A stretch of 64,000 bases of DNA, from NCBI GenBank assembly GCA_964035775.1, contig OZ038312.1:5813895-5877894 (forward strand). The letters are read 5' to 3'. The notes under the pieces were generated by a model. It had not been told where the DNA came from and ran no database searches. It was given only the letters and a program-made list of their open reading frames with translations. A program made the position numbers and the translations under genes. This DNA comes from Osedax frankpressi. Taxonomy: Eukaryota; Annelida; Polychaeta; Sabellida; Siboglinidae. Shown piece by piece: positions 24,101 to 36,435 of the stretch. How positions within the stretch are numbered: the stretch's first letter is position 1; each line of letters starts with the position of its first letter.

Positions 24101-27100
24101 TCCTTCCTTTCTCTCCCCTCTTCCTTTCCCTCCCCTCTTCCTTTCTCTCCCCTCTTCCTTTCTCTCCCCTCTTCTTTTCTCTCCCCTCTTCCTTTCTCTC
24201 CCCTCTTCCTTTCCCTCCCCTCTTCTTTTCTCTCCCCTCTTCCTTTATATCCCCTCTTCCTTTCTCTCCCCTCTTCCTTTCCCTCCCCTATTCCTTTTCT
24301 CCTTCCTTCCTTTCTCTCCCCTCTTCCTTTCCCTCCCCTATTCCTTTTCTCCCTCCTCCTTTCTCTCCCTCTTCCTTTTCTCCCTCCTTCCTTTCTCTCC
24401 CTCTTCCTTTTTCCTTTCCTTTCTCTCCTCTTCCTTTCTCTCCCCTCTTCCTTTCCCTCCCCCTGCCTTTCTCTCCCTCCTTCCTTTCTCTCCCTCTTCC
24501 TTTCTCCCCCCTCTCCTTTCTCTCCCCTCTTCCTCTCTCTCCCCTCTTCCTTTCTCTCCCCTCTTCCTTTCTCTCCCCTCTCTTCCTTTCTCCCTCCTTC
24601 CTTTCCCTCCCTCTTCCTCTCTCTCTCCCTCTTCCTTTCTCTCCCCTCTTCCTTTTCTCCCTCCTTCCTTTCTCTCCCCTCTTCCTTTCACTCCCCTCTT
24701 CCTTTCTCTCCCCACTTCCTTTCTCTCCCTCCTTCCTTTCTCTCCCTCCTTCCTTTCTCTCCCCTCCTTCCTTTCTCTCCCCTCTTCCTTTCTCTCCCCT
24801 CTTCTTTTCTCTCCCCTCTTCCTCTCTCTCCCCTCTTCCTTTCTCTCCCTCTTCCTTTCTCTCCCTCTCTTCCTTTTCTCCCTCCTTCCTTTCCCTCCCC
24901 TCTTCCTCTCTCTCCCCTCTTCCTTTCTCTCCCCTCTTCCTTTTCTCCCTCCTTCCTTTCTCTCCCCTCTTCCTTTCACTCCCCTCTTCCTTTCTCTCCC
25001 CTCTTCCTTTCTCTCCCCTCTTCTTTTCTCTCCCCTCTTCCTTTCTCTTCCCTCTTCATTTTCTCTCCCCTCTTCCTTTATCTCCCCTCTTCTATTCTCT
25101 CCCCTCTTCCTTTCTCTCCCCACTTCCTTTTCTCTCCCCTCTTCCTTTCTCTCCCCTCTTCCTTTCTCTCCCCTCTTCATTTCTCTCCCCTCTTCCTCTC
25201 TCTCCCCTCTTCCTTTATCTCCCCTCTTCCTTTCTCTCCCCTCTTCCTCCATCTCCCCTCTTCCTTTCTCTCCCCTCTTCATCCATCTCCCTCCTTCCTT
25301 TCTCTCCCTCCTTCCTTTCTCTCCCCTCTTCCTTTCTCTCCCCTCTTATTTTCTCTCCCCTCTTCCTCTCTCTCCCCTCTTCCTTTCTCTCCCCTCTTCC
25401 TTTCTCTCCCCTCTCTTCCTTTCTCTCCCTCCTTCATTTCTCTCCCTCCTTCCTTTCTCTCCCCTCTTCCTCTCTCTCCCCTCTTCCTTTCTCTCCCCTC
25501 TTCATTTTTCTCCCTCCTTCCTTTCTCTCCCCTCTTCCTTTCTCTCCCCTCTTCCTCTCTCTCCCTCTTCCTTTATCTCCCCTCTTCCTTTCTCTCCCCT
25601 CTTCCTTTCCCTCCCCTCTTCCTACATCTCCCCTCTTCCTTTCTCTCCCCTCTTCCTTTATCTCCCCTCTTCCTTTCTCTCCCCTCTTCCTCTCTCTCCC
25701 CTCTTCCTTTCTCTCCCCTCTTCCTTTCTCTCCCCTCTTCCTTTCTCTCCCCTCTCTTCCTTTCTCTCCCTCCTTCCTTTCTCTCCCTCCTTCCTTTCTC
25801 TCCCCTCTTCCTCTCTCTCCCCTCTTCCTTTCTCTCCCCTCTTCCTTTTTCTCCCTCCTTCCTCTCTCTCCCCTCTTCCTTTCTCTCCCCTCTTCCTTTC
25901 TCTCCCCTCTTCCTTTCTCTCCCTCCTTCCTTTCTCTCCCCTCTTCCTCTCTCTCCCCTCTTCCTTTCTCTCCCTCCTTCCTTTCTCTCCCTCCTTACTT
26001 TCTCTCCCCTCTTCCTCTCTCTCCCCTCTTCCTTTCTCTCCCCTCTCTTCCTTTCTCTCCCTCCTTCCTTTCTCTCCCCTCTTCCTTTCTCTCCCCTCTT
26101 CCTTTCAATCCCCTCTTCCTTTCTTTCATACTCTCTATCTATTTACAGTTTCTCATGTAAAATTATATTCATTCAGAGCAGCTTTAAAATTTTTAATAAA
26201 AAGTTTCAAAAACGATGGATTTTTCAGGTTTAAAAATATAATTCAATCCACAGTTATTTTCTCATTATTAATTATTAATAATTATCAATAAGAATGTTTA
26301 CCACAAAGCACCTCTGAGGTGTTGTTAATTATCTAGCGAATCTTAAACCTCGTTTAAACATATTTCACCTTTGAACTGCTTGCCTCGCAGCCTGTGGAGA
26401 GGTAATTCTGCAACTATGGCCCGTATTGTGCCCTACGCCTCAATTCAATACGCCGCTCACGAACAATGGAAACACCTATTGTTCAGCAATATCAACGAGT
26501 AAGTTGTGTACATCTGCATATTTCTCCTTGACCACTGCTATGTCCTCCTTAACCACTGCTATGTCCTCCTTGACCACTGATATGCCCTCCTTGACCACTG
26601 CTATGCCCTCCTTGACCACTGCTATGCCATCCTTGACCACTGCTATTACCTCTTTGACCACTGATATGCCCTCCTTGACCACTGCTATGACCTCCTTGAC
26701 CTCTTTGACCACTGATATGACCTCCTTGACCACTGCTATGCCATCCTTGACCACTGCTATGACCTCTTTGACCACTGATATGCCCTCCTTGACCAATGTT
26801 ATGCCCTCCTTGACCACTGATATGAACTCCTTGACCACTGCTATGCCATCCTTGACCACTGCTATGACCTCTTTGACCACTGATATGCCCTCCTTGACCA
26901 CTGTTATGCCCTCATTGACCACTGCTATGACCTCCTTGACCACTGATATGACCTCTTTGACCACTGATATGCCCTCCTTGACCACTGTTATGCCCTCATT
27001 GACCACTGCTATGACCTCCTTGACCACTGATATGACCTCTTTGACCACTGTTATGCCCTCCTTGACCACTGCTATGCCATCCTTGACCACTGCTATGACC

Positions 27101-30100
27101 TCCTTGAACACTGATATGCCCTGCTTGACCACTGCTATGACCTATTTGACCATTGATATGCCCTCCTTGACCACTGATATGACCTCCTTGACCACTGATA
27201 TGCCCTCCTTGACCACTGATATGATCTCCTTGACCACTGCTATGCTCTCCTTGACCAATGCTATGCCCTCCTTGACCACTGCTATCATTGTAACCTTACC
27301 TCAACTCTTTATCTACCCTTCCTATAGCTTTATCTCATTCATTTAACTTGGGGTAGTAATGTCTGATGAATGATATTTGTTAAACTATAAATATGATTGC
27401 AAATTTGTGAATTTTATAATATTTCAGAATGTATGGCACATTTATTCTATTTAAAAATTATAACTGAATAATCAATATTAACTTTTCCCTAATTGTATTT
27501 CTATAATTATTTTGAAATATGTTTAAAAAATAATTTTAAATATTAGTTCAGATATATAGTTATAGAGTTTCACATATAAAAAGTACATTGATTTAAAAAA
27601 AACATATTAAATATGTCTTTTATTTTAAATTGTTTTTAATGTTATTTCATGTTTTTAATATTATCTACCAATTAATTCCATTATTTAGATTTTTTAGTAT
27701 TGTTCTTTAATCTATAATACAAATCAAATGTGTAAATTTCATAGATTATAGAGTTTTAGAGAATTCCTTTTCTATTGAATTTCTAAGTAAAGTCAGTATT
27801 ACAATATATTATACTAACCTTGGTTGTATATATAGCTAGATATATGTTGTTTATAATAGTATTGCAATTTAAAATCCTTGTTTATCTTCATCAGCATTTA
27901 ATGTAGTTTTCACTAAAGTAGACTAAAGTGTAGGCTTAGTATATTAAATTGGTCTATAGATACATTTGTTTATTTTGAAAGAAATGCTTATCTTTTGTTA
28001 TCTTGAGTATTGGTATATAATGAATACTACATACTTAATTCATATGATACATTCTTATTAAAGATATAAATAAATGATAATATTGTAATATTTAATAGCT
28101 TATAATACATGTTTTTACTTGTGTTTTACATGTGTATTTGTAAAATTACAAATTTAATAATATAAAATAGAGATATTTTATTATTTTTTTTATAATTATT
28201 TACAGTTGATAAATGTTAATGGCTTATTCTATTAAACAAAAATTCATATAACAAATAATCACTAATGGATTCATATTTTAATAAAGCAGATAGTTATTCC
28301 TAGATTATATATATTTAGTCAAAAAATCAATTTGTAGAAATTATTACTGTTTATTTTATTCCCACCTCAAATATTCTAATAGTAGACGAGAATTTGTTCA
28401 ACTTCACATGATTCATTTAGACCAATCAGATTAATACCTTGATTTATATTATGAAATAGATTATATTTTTTCATTCTCTCTTTCTCTCTTTCTTTTTCTT
28501 TCTCTCTAGACATGATATATCCCCATAATGCACTGATTTTCACCTTTCAAAAGCACCAGCTACAAGGCACCCAAGAGATTTCTAGCTGGGTCATTGGCAG
28601 GTGTCACTAGCGTTGTTTTGACATATCCACTAGACTTGGCACGTGCCAGAATGGCAGTTACAAGCAAACAAGCGTTAGTTTATATATTCTCCCATTCCCC
28701 TCTCCCTCGCTCCCCTCCCCTCCCTCTCCCTCGCTCCCCTCCCCTCCCTCTCCTCATCCCCTACCCTCCCTCTCCTCATCCCCTACCCATCTTCCTCTCC
28801 CCTCCATATCCTTCTCCCCTCCATCTCCTTCTCCCTCTCCCTCTCCTTCTCCCTCTACTTTTCCCTCTCTCTTCCTCCCCTTACACCTATCCCTCTCCCT
28901 CCACTCCCCATCTCACTCTCCTCTCTCTCACTCCCCTTCTCCCTATTCCTCTCCCTATCCCTCTTCCCCTCCCCTTACACCTCTCCCCCTCCCACCCTCT
29001 CCCTCTCCCCCTCCCACCCTCTCCCTCTCCCCCTCCCACCCTCTCCCTCTCCCCCTCTCACTCTACTCTCCTCTCATTACCTCAGTTACCGCTCTCTCTC
29101 CGAAGTCTTCCTGAAACTCTATCGTACAGAGGGTTTACGTACATTGTACCGTGGTTTGACTCCGACAGTGTTGGGAGTTATTCCTTACGCCGGAACTAGT
29201 TTCTACACTTATGAAACACTGAAGTCTAATGTTGCTGAAGGTAATTACTTGAATGTCAGTACGTCCGTAGCCTACTTACTACATTCTAAACTAATGTACA
29301 AAGGAAAAATGTTAACATTTCTACATTTCTACATTTATGTATTGTATGTATGCATTTATGTACTGCAAAAGAATCATAACTTTAATAATAGTGGAGATAA
29401 TAGAAAAAACATTAATAATATTATGTATTAATATATTATTTATAATATTTAACACTTTTATTTAATTTAATGCATTATTATTTGGATAACAGACTAGTTT
29501 TATAATAAATGTTCATTAGTTAAAAACAAATTGCAATCAGACCATTTTATTGAATATTAAAATATTACACAACATAATGCAAGATATATTAAAATGACAA
29601 TATTTACAAATTAGTAGCAATATCATTTGTATTAAAATGAGATTAGCTATATGAAATTGTGGTTGTAAGTACTGGTTATATATATACTGGTTATATATTT
29701 ACTTGTTATATATATACTGGTTATATATATATACTTGTTATATATATACTGGTTATATATTTACTTGTTATATATATACATGACTTTAATAATAAGACAT
29801 ATAAAACATTTTAATGAAAGTATATAGAAAATATATAATAAATATTAATGAGAATATATAAGATAACAAAATACCTTTTTAATCTTTTGTTCTCTAAAAT
29901 TATCAATTAGTATCTCGTCTTAACAATTTCTCTTTAAAAGACGGAATTGAACCAACATCTCTGCAAAGATTATTGTTTGGAGCTTTGGCCGGTCTATTTG
30001 GTCAAACTAGTTCCTATCCCCTGGACATTGTGAGGAGACGTATGCAAACTTCAGGTAGGTTACAATAGACCCAGTGACCCAGTGACCCTGTGACCCTATG

Positions 30101-31475
30101 ACCCAGTTACCCTATGCCCCAGTGACCTTATGACCCAGTGACCCTATACCGAGTGACCCTATACCGAGTGACTCAGCCTTATATAATAATATGACACACT
30201 AGCTTTATATAATATTATATAATATTACTATGAAATTAAGCTAAAATACGATTATCTATATTTCTCTGGTATTAATAATTTTATCAATCTATTGAGTAAA
30301 TAATTTTATATTCTTATTAATAAATGTTTACTTATAAATCTATAATTAGTAACTATCTATCGTAGTAAAATATTACATATAGTCCAAGGTAATACTAATA
30401 TTTGTTGAATATTTTTTACTCTAATTAAAAAATTGTTCCAAATACTGGTATTAAGTAAATTCTTTTATCATACCACTTTAAAATAATTAGCATTTGTATT
30501 AATATCTATATACATTATAAAGTACTTAACATCAATGGACTATTAATTATATATGTTATAAGTTATACAAAAATCTATTTATTTTTTAATTTCAAATATT
30601 AAAATTACATAAAAATATAATTTCATTAATTTATATTATAGAAATTAATATTCATTCTAGAAATATACTTTTACCACAAGTACCAATTACCACGAGATCA
30701 TTTTCTTGCTTTCAAATTCTTACCGTTGTTTATTGAGAGGGCTAATTAATTACAAGTGATCACAAATGTTTTTCTTACTAATGTTTTTTTTACACAAATG
30801 TAATTAAGTTTATGTTATCACCGAAAGAAAGTTGATTATTTCTATGATCTATATACAGAGTTTTATTTGTGATTTATCTATTAAAAATTAGTTTATCTAC
30901 GTCAAACCTTCTATTTAAATATTTTTTTTTAAATATTAAAATTCTATTTATTTTTGTTGATGTATAAAATATAAAATAAAAGTAATTATAAGTACCTACA
31001 ATATAAAAATAAAACTATAATTTAATTTTTTTAATAATATATGTTTATATTATAATTAGTTAAATGTAAGTAAATTGATAATAATAAAATAGGTGTCGCC
31101 ACTATGCATAAGTTATAGCCAATGAAATAAAAGCATTTCATTTGCTCATAAAATGTATTTTCTTTTATAATTCACATTTATATATGTACAATATGCATTG
31201 CACATTAATTAATACTTATATGTCAAAATAAGTTTTTGTATTTTTTAAAGAATGGTATATTTTGAACTACTTGATTAATCTATGAAATTTGTAGTATAGA
31301 TACAGAATATATAACTCTTAATATATTTCATAAGTATATCCATAAGGATATACTAACCTTATGATTACATTATAAAATACTCATAAAATAAATACATTTT
31401 ATTATTTTGTAGTAATTTTTTAATACTACATTTCTTTACCTTTTATCTATATAGATATCTATATATTTATATGTA

Positions 31476-31516
<41 letters not shown>

Positions 31517-31923
31517 TTATAATCAACCTTAAATAGGATATATTCTATTTTAAATACTTTTTTCCCTATATTTTACATATAAACCACGTAATAGTTTCCC
31601 CACCCCTTGACATGTATTGACATGTAACCGTTTAATTTACTACCAAAAGAAATACCCATATATCTACTTAGTATACTTTTAAAAATTGAATAATTTACTC
31701 ATAATATATTACTTTACGTAATTATTAATATATTATTACCTGTGTAATTATTAATATATTATCTATTTAATTATTAATATATTATCACATATTTGTTTCT
31801 TTGTTTATAACAAATATTAATTGCAATCAATAGAGGGTAAAACTTTATTTATTTATTGCTTAAACTTCTACACATATATTATATAATACCCTTAACAAAT
31901 ACTTATATATACCTATATATATG

Positions 31924-31957
<34 letters not shown>

Positions 31958-34900
31958 ATATGTTATATATATATATACATATATATATATATGTAATGTT
32001 ACATTGTAAATTATTATTTTATAAGTTAATACACTATTATGTCATGTAATCACTGCACAGAGCTACTGACAATTACATAATATATATTTGCAAGTTGACA
32101 TTCCACTACTGAATCCTACACCCTTATACTGGTCTCATTAATCCCTCAACTAGCATCCGATATGTAACTGCCCAATAAATCATGTTATTCCCTTTTAATA
32201 TCACATTCCCTCCAATATACTGATAACTTTAACAATAGTAACAATAGAATATCATTGACAGATAATCTTGAAACAATTTTATGTTCATAAATGACATTAT
32301 TAATGATAGAGATATTATCCTAATACATATCCCTACTGCTACGACTAAATATTAAGAAGATAGCATAAGTTATATAATAAATAATCACGACAAGACACCT
32401 ACTGTTTTAAAACAAATGCTAAACTATGGAATGAAGTCAGAACTTACAGAATATGAACTCTCCTCAGCTTATTGTATCAATTCTACAGTGAAATACTCTA
32501 ATAATCAAGTGAGGATACTTACAAACCCAACAAACCCAATACCAACCTGTCATGTTATCCAAACTACGTTACCAACTCAGTATGCAAAAGCGAAACGACC
32601 TATGAAATCTATGTAACTTAAGATTGAATAAACTTATCAACTCTGTAGATTGACCACAAGGAATTATAACTAAGGAAATGAAACATTAATTTGTACAGCC
32701 TTTAAATAATAAACTTGAATTAATAAATCATTTGTGAGTATCTTAACAAATCAACTTACTTCATTTTAACTTCAACATGTACACACTATATACACACTAT
32801 ATACACACTATATACACACTATGTACACACTATATACACACTATATACACAATATATACACACTATATACACACTATATACACACTATATACACACTATA
32901 TACACACTATATACACACTATATACACACTATATACACACTATATACACACTATATACACACTATATACACACTATATGCACACTATATACACACTATAT
33001 ACACACTATATACACACTATATGCACACTATATACACACTATATGCACACTATATGCACACTATATACACACTATATACACACTATATGCACACTATATA
33101 CACACTATATACACACTATATACACACTATATGCACACTATATGCACACTATATACACACTATATACACACTATATACACACTATATACACACTATATAC
33201 ACACTATATACACACTATATGCACACTATATACACACTATATACACACTATATACACACTATATGCACACTATATACACACTATATACACACTATATACA
33301 CACTATATACACACTATATACACACTATATACACACTATATACACACTATATACACACTATATACACACTATATGCACACTATATACACACTATATACAC
33401 ACTATATACACACTATATGCACACTATATACACACTATATACACACTATATACACACTATATACACACTATATACACACTATATGCACACTATATACACA
33501 CTATATACACACTATATACACACTATATACACACTATATGCACACTATATGCACACTATATGCACACTATATACACACTATATACACAATATATACACAC
33601 TATATGCACACTATATACACACTATATACACACTATATACACACTATATACACACTATATGCACACTATATACACACTATATACACACTATATACACACT
33701 ATATGCACACTATATACACACTATATACACACTATATGCACACTATATACACACTATATACACACTATATACACACTATATACACACTATATACACACTA
33801 TATACACACTATATACACACTATATACACACTATATGCACACTATATGCACACTATATACACACTATATTCACACTATATTCACACTATATACACACTAT
33901 ATACACACTATATACACACTATATGCACACTATATGAACAATATATGCACACTATATACACACTATATACACACTATATACACACTATATACACACTATA
34001 TACACACTATATACACACTATATACACACTATCTACACACTATATACACACTATATACACACTATATACACACTATATACACACTATATACACACTATAT
34101 ACACACTATATACACACTATATACACACTATATACACACTATATACACACTATATACACACTATATACACACTATATACACACTATATACACACTATATA
34201 CACACTATATACACACTATATACACACTATATACACACTATATACACACTATATACACACTATATATACCACCAACCCCGACTAACTAGAGGAGGTGCTT
34301 TAGCAATAACTTTAAGCAAAAACTTTGATAATGAACTAATTATAAAAATAATAATGCAATCAGATGAATCATCCAATACCTCAAACAATTATTGATTATA
34401 ATTAACTATTAACGATTAACAATTATAAATAACTGTATTGCAATACAAATATTATAATTCTGAGAGACTTTAATATTCGCAATGAATTAATACTTTTCAA
34501 TCAACTCGATTAACTCACTTTATGACAATTTTGCACTGAAACAAAACTTAAACTCACTTTGACGAATGAAACTGAGAAATTGATAAGTAAATAATTGTAT
34601 GACTGAAAAAATGAAAATAATTTAGCAAAGAAAGAAAAAATATCATACTACAATATTATGATATCAAGAAATAAACATAATTCAAAACAATATACTCTAT
34701 ATTTACACTATATATATACACTATATTTACACTATATATATGCAATATATTTACACTATATATATACAATATATTTACACTATATATATAGAATATATTT
34801 ACACTATATATATACTTTATATTTCCAACTCATTACTACTTAAAAACAAATGATTTAATAACAACAAACCTTTACAAATATACAACAATGATACCTGTTT

Positions 34901-35855
34901 TGCTAATAAACTAAATAAATACTTTATTAATTAAAGATGTAAAATTCTTATTTTATGTACCCATTCACTACAATAGAATATTCAATTGCATATTAATTAT
35001 CCACAATTATACTCTAATTTATAATAATTTGGATAACGTCTATATTTGAATTTTAAATCATTTCTTATATATTAATAAATATAAAAGCATAATTACTCTT
35101 TTTAATTTAATTTAATTCTATTTAAGTTCTTTGAAATCTATAGTTAAGAATACCATGATAGTATTTATTAATTATATATTTATTATATATCTATTACAGT
35201 ACCTAGATTTAAATACTTTTTTTTACAGCTAACCCAGGGAACTATAATTTTAGTTTTTTTGTTATATAATAAAAGTGAAAATATATTTTATTTGTGTTAC
35301 AAATTTATGTTTATTTTTTATTTTAAATAATTATATAAGATTATATAATAGTTACATCATCCTGTTTTGTTGGTAGTTATTTCAGCAAACTATCTGTGAT
35401 TTCATTTTTGCATTGCATAATTTCTTTATATTTCTTTATATTAGTTGTTCATTTTTATAATGCATATAAGCAATCTATACATTGCTCTGTTATTGAAAAT
35501 CAATTGACTCGATAGTTATATAAAATTCTTTTATGTACAAAAATATAAAAATTAATCTACAAGAAATTATCCAATACAAAAAGAATAGACTACCCGAATT
35601 TGTTGCCATATTTCCCTTGTTGTAACTGCATCTGCTTCCCTCCCTCCAGGTGTCACCGGCCACAACATTGAGTACAAAACAACATGGTCTACGCTATGTA
35701 AGATCGCTCGTAACGAAGGAGTCGTCAGGGGTCTCTACAAGGGCCTCAGCATGAACTGGATCAAAGGACCGATTGCTGTCGGCACTTCCTTTAGCACTTT
35801 TGACTTCGTTCAACGCTACCTCCGACGATATGAGATCTTCCATGATGAGACATAG
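21003..35855 (+). CDS. SLC25A42: Mitochondrial coenzyme A carrier SLC25A42, complete in eight exons
   Basis: SLC25A42 moves coenzyme A and adenosine 3',5'-diphosphate across the inner mitochondrial membrane in exchange for adenine nucleotides. Exons are 21003-21137, 21361-21469, 26149-26227, 26391-26498, 28554-28673, 29086-29240, 29941-30054 and 35650-35855. All seven introns match in phase (0,1,2,2,2,1,1) and the sum is 1026 bases, 341 residues plus stop; the human protein has 318. The three carrier signatures are present: PLDRTK in exon 2, PLDLARARM in exon 5 and PLDIVRRRM in exon 7. [20 protein letters not shown] (exon 4), [20 protein letters not shown] (exon 6) and [20 protein letters not shown] (exon 8) are close to the human protein. 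The MGN start matches human MGNG. Intron 2 is nearly all satellite. AATAAA lies at 36066. Confidence 0.96.
21361..21469 (+). CDS. SLC25A42: SLC25A42 exon 2: first carrier repeat, helix 1
   Basis: Acceptor catttcag before ATTCCG, donor TCAAA|GTTGAT, phase 0 in and 1 out. Encodes [20 protein letters not shown] followed by RTKITFQ, including the first PxDxxK signature. Confidence 0.95.
21520..26128. repeat. 4.6-kb pure pyrimidine satellite, 17-bp unit
   Basis: The unit cctttctctcccctctt (17 bp, about 270 copies, variants with ccat, cctc, one fewer C) fills nearly all of SLC25A42 intron 2. The plus strand is almost only C and T. Three units make 51 bases, so the plus strand is open for 1575 codons of Ser/Pro/Leu/Phe repeats (21506-26233) and the minus strand gives Arg/Glu/Gly/Lys repeats. 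Both are artefacts. Confidence 0.97.
26149..26227 (+). CDS. SLC25A42: SLC25A42 exon 3
   Basis: Acceptor atttacag before TTTCTC, donor TTCAG|GTTTAA, phase 1 in and 2 out. Encodes [20 protein letters not shown] then NDGFF, matching the human stretch VSSKRFSAKEAF...EGFLS before LWRGNSATM. It lies inside the end of the long satellite open frame and is easily missed. Confidence 0.9.
26391..26498 (+). CDS. SLC25A42: SLC25A42 exon 4
   Basis: Acceptor cctcgcag, donor AACGA|GTAAGT, phase 2 in and out. Encodes [20 protein letters not shown] then [10 protein letters not shown]. Confidence 0.97.
26515..27287. repeat. 21-bp minisatellite starting 17 bp after exon 4
   Basis: The unit ttgaccactgatatgccctcc (21 bp, variants gct/gtt and acc/cca) is repeated about 37 times in SLC25A42 intron 4. 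As 21 is a multiple of 3 it is open on both strands (26426-27346 plus, 26476-27132 minus). These frames are not in the exon 4 frame and are repeat translations. Confidence 0.96.
27288..28553. other. AT-rich remainder of SLC25A42 intron 4
   Basis: No gene or clear repeat. It ends in a strong pyrimidine tract (28475-28509). An acceptor tctctctag right after that tract would shift the frame and meet a stop, so I used the later AG at 28552-28553. Confidence 0.6.
28554..28673 (+). CDS. SLC25A42: SLC25A42 exon 5: second carrier signature
   Basis: Acceptor ctttcaaaag before CACCAGC, donor CAAGC|GTTAGT, phase 2 in and out. Encodes [20 protein letters not shown] followed by [13 protein letters not shown]. 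The acceptor is weak but keeps phase; a branch-point-like cactgat precedes it. Confidence 0.9.
28683..29082. repeat. Pyrimidine-rich simple repeat filling intron 5
   Basis: Mixed ccctctccct, ctcccct and cccaccctctccctctcccc units with a few A and T. It takes up almost the whole 412-bp intron and runs into the exon 6 acceptor. Confidence 0.92.
29086..29240 (+). CDS. SLC25A42: SLC25A42 exon 6
   Basis: Acceptor acctcag before TTACCG, donor CTGAAG|GTAATT, phase 2 in and 1 out. Encodes [20 protein letters not shown] then [20 protein letters not shown]. Confidence 0.97.
29241..29940. other. SLC25A42 intron 6, AT-rich with a short minisatellite
   Basis: At about 29668-29780 the sequence actggttatatatat recurs about seven times with cttgtt variants. 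Nothing else supported. Confidence 0.6.
29941..30054 (+). CDS. SLC25A42: SLC25A42 exon 7: third carrier signature
   Basis: Acceptor ctttaaaag, donor TTCAG|GTAGGT, phase 1 in and out. Encodes [20 protein letters not shown] followed by VRRRMQTS. Confidence 0.97.
30063..30178. repeat. 10-bp repeat gtgaccctat, about 10 diverged copies
   Basis: Words such as cagtgaccct, atgacccagt and taccgagtga recur directly after the exon 7 donor. Confidence 0.8.
31085..31611 (+). mobile_element. Possible short derivative of the Mutator-like element
   Basis: The left part, aataggtgtcgccactatgc then ataa...ccaatgaaataaaagcattt, resembles 52803-52850 just upstream of the Mutator-like transposase. The right part, ttttttccctatattttaca then taaaccacg...cccctt, resembles 56177-56228 beyond the transposase. 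The order and orientation are the same but the distance is about 0.5 kb instead of 3.4 kb. This looks like an internally deleted copy, though the match is only partial by eye. Confidence 0.4.
31480..32000. repeat. Scattered (AT)n tracts in intron 7
   Basis: Alternating AT runs at about 31484-31512 and 31924-31992, the second interrupted by gtgtatatg. Confidence 0.8.
32777..34266. repeat. 11-bp minisatellite, about 135 copies
   Basis: The unit tatatacacac (variant tatatgcacac) fills 1.49 kb of SLC25A42 intron 7. It holds no stop in any plus-strand frame, and 11 is prime to 3, so three overlapping plus-strand open frames of the same His/Tyr/Thr/Ile peptide arise. None is a gene. Confidence 0.97.
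34689..34818. repeat. ~25-bp repeat related in composition to the 11-bp array
   Basis: The unit tatatttacactatatatat plus 4-5 bases recurs about five times. Confidence 0.85.
34819..35649. other. AT-rich 3' part of intron 7, no gene seen
   Basis: It ends in the pyrimidine tract and acceptor ccctccag used by exon 8. Confidence 0.6.
35650..35855 (+). CDS. SLC25A42: SLC25A42 exon 8: C-terminus and stop
   Basis: Acceptor ccctccag before GTGTCACC, phase 1 in, stop TAG at 35853-35855. Encodes [20 protein letters not shown] then [20 protein letters not shown] and ends YEIFHDET. Confidence 0.97.
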
Positions 35856-36065
35856 GCCATCGAATCTCCACGAGTCATGACCTAATCCTGTCAAACTGAT
35901 TTTTTTGATAACCCTTCAACTGCCTTTCAGTAGTCCTCCGTCCAAATACCTCTTCCCTTGCATCTCTCCGACCTACTCGGCAACTCCCCAATATATTCGA
36001 TCGAGAACTTCCCGCTCCCGATTACTTCTTGTTTGACAGATGATAGTAAATAGTGTAAGATCAGA

Positions 36066-36071
36066 AATAAA
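36066..36071 (+). terminator. SLC25A42 polyadenylation signal AATAAA
   Basis: AATAAA about 210 bases after the stop codon, the first such hexamer downstream. Confidence 0.7.
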
Positions 36072-36211
36072 CATTTCTTCTTACATAATGCAAAACTTCT
36101 CTCGAGACAACTGCCACTAATTGACCACTAATCGACCATGCAATCCTAGCTAACGAGAGCTACCGTATATTACTATCATCCCATCCTCGTCTGATCCTTT
36201 TCTATTAGTTT

Positions 36212-36217
36212 TTTATT
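36212..36217 (-). terminator. Dynein light chain polyadenylation signal AATAAA (minus)
   Basis: TTTATT on the plus strand about 220 bases beyond the minus-strand stop at 36436. It is about 140 bp from the SLC25A42 signal, so the two 3' ends nearly touch. Confidence 0.5.
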
Positions 36218-36309
36218 GATTTTTAGCTGTTATACGAATTGAGTGCAGAATATAACAATTAGAGTGCGTAACTGTGATTGTGCAGCATTTCATTGTTGTG
36301 CGCCATCGA

Positions 36310-36342
36310 ATAACAAACAAACAAACAAACAAACAAACAACA
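36310..36342. repeat. (CAAA)n microsatellite
   Basis: About eight acaa units. Confidence 0.95.
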
Positions 36343-36435
36343 TGTTTTAAAATCTCTCTTTAATTACGAATCCACGTAGATGTAGTAAAAATGTAAAAAT
36401 TCGCTTGTTTGCTGGTTGGGTGGTGTTGTGAGTTA

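Noticed and set aside
21506-26233. 1575-codon open frame of Ser/Pro/Leu/Phe repeats
   Set aside because: It is the translation of a 17-bp pyrimidine satellite inside an intron. Only its last part overlaps a real exon (26149-26227), which is read by homology and phase.
26426-27346. 306-codon plus-strand and 218-codon minus-strand frames
   Set aside because: A 21-bp unit open on both strands. The plus frame differs from the frame of the overlapping SLC25A42 exon 4.
28475-28553. Acceptor tctctctag at 28508-28509 for SLC25A42 exon 5
   Set aside because: It has the better pyrimidine tract but shifts the frame and meets a stop at once. The AG at 28552-28553 keeps phase.
28594-29199. 201-codon open frame starting [20 protein letters not shown]
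   Set aside because: Only its first 80 bases are real coding sequence (exon 5). The rest is the CT-rich intron 5 and exon 6 in the wrong frame.
32777-34395. Three overlapping open frames of 386-524 codons
   Set aside because: All three frames of an 11-bp stop-free unit give the same peptide. There is no homology, and the array lies in an intron.
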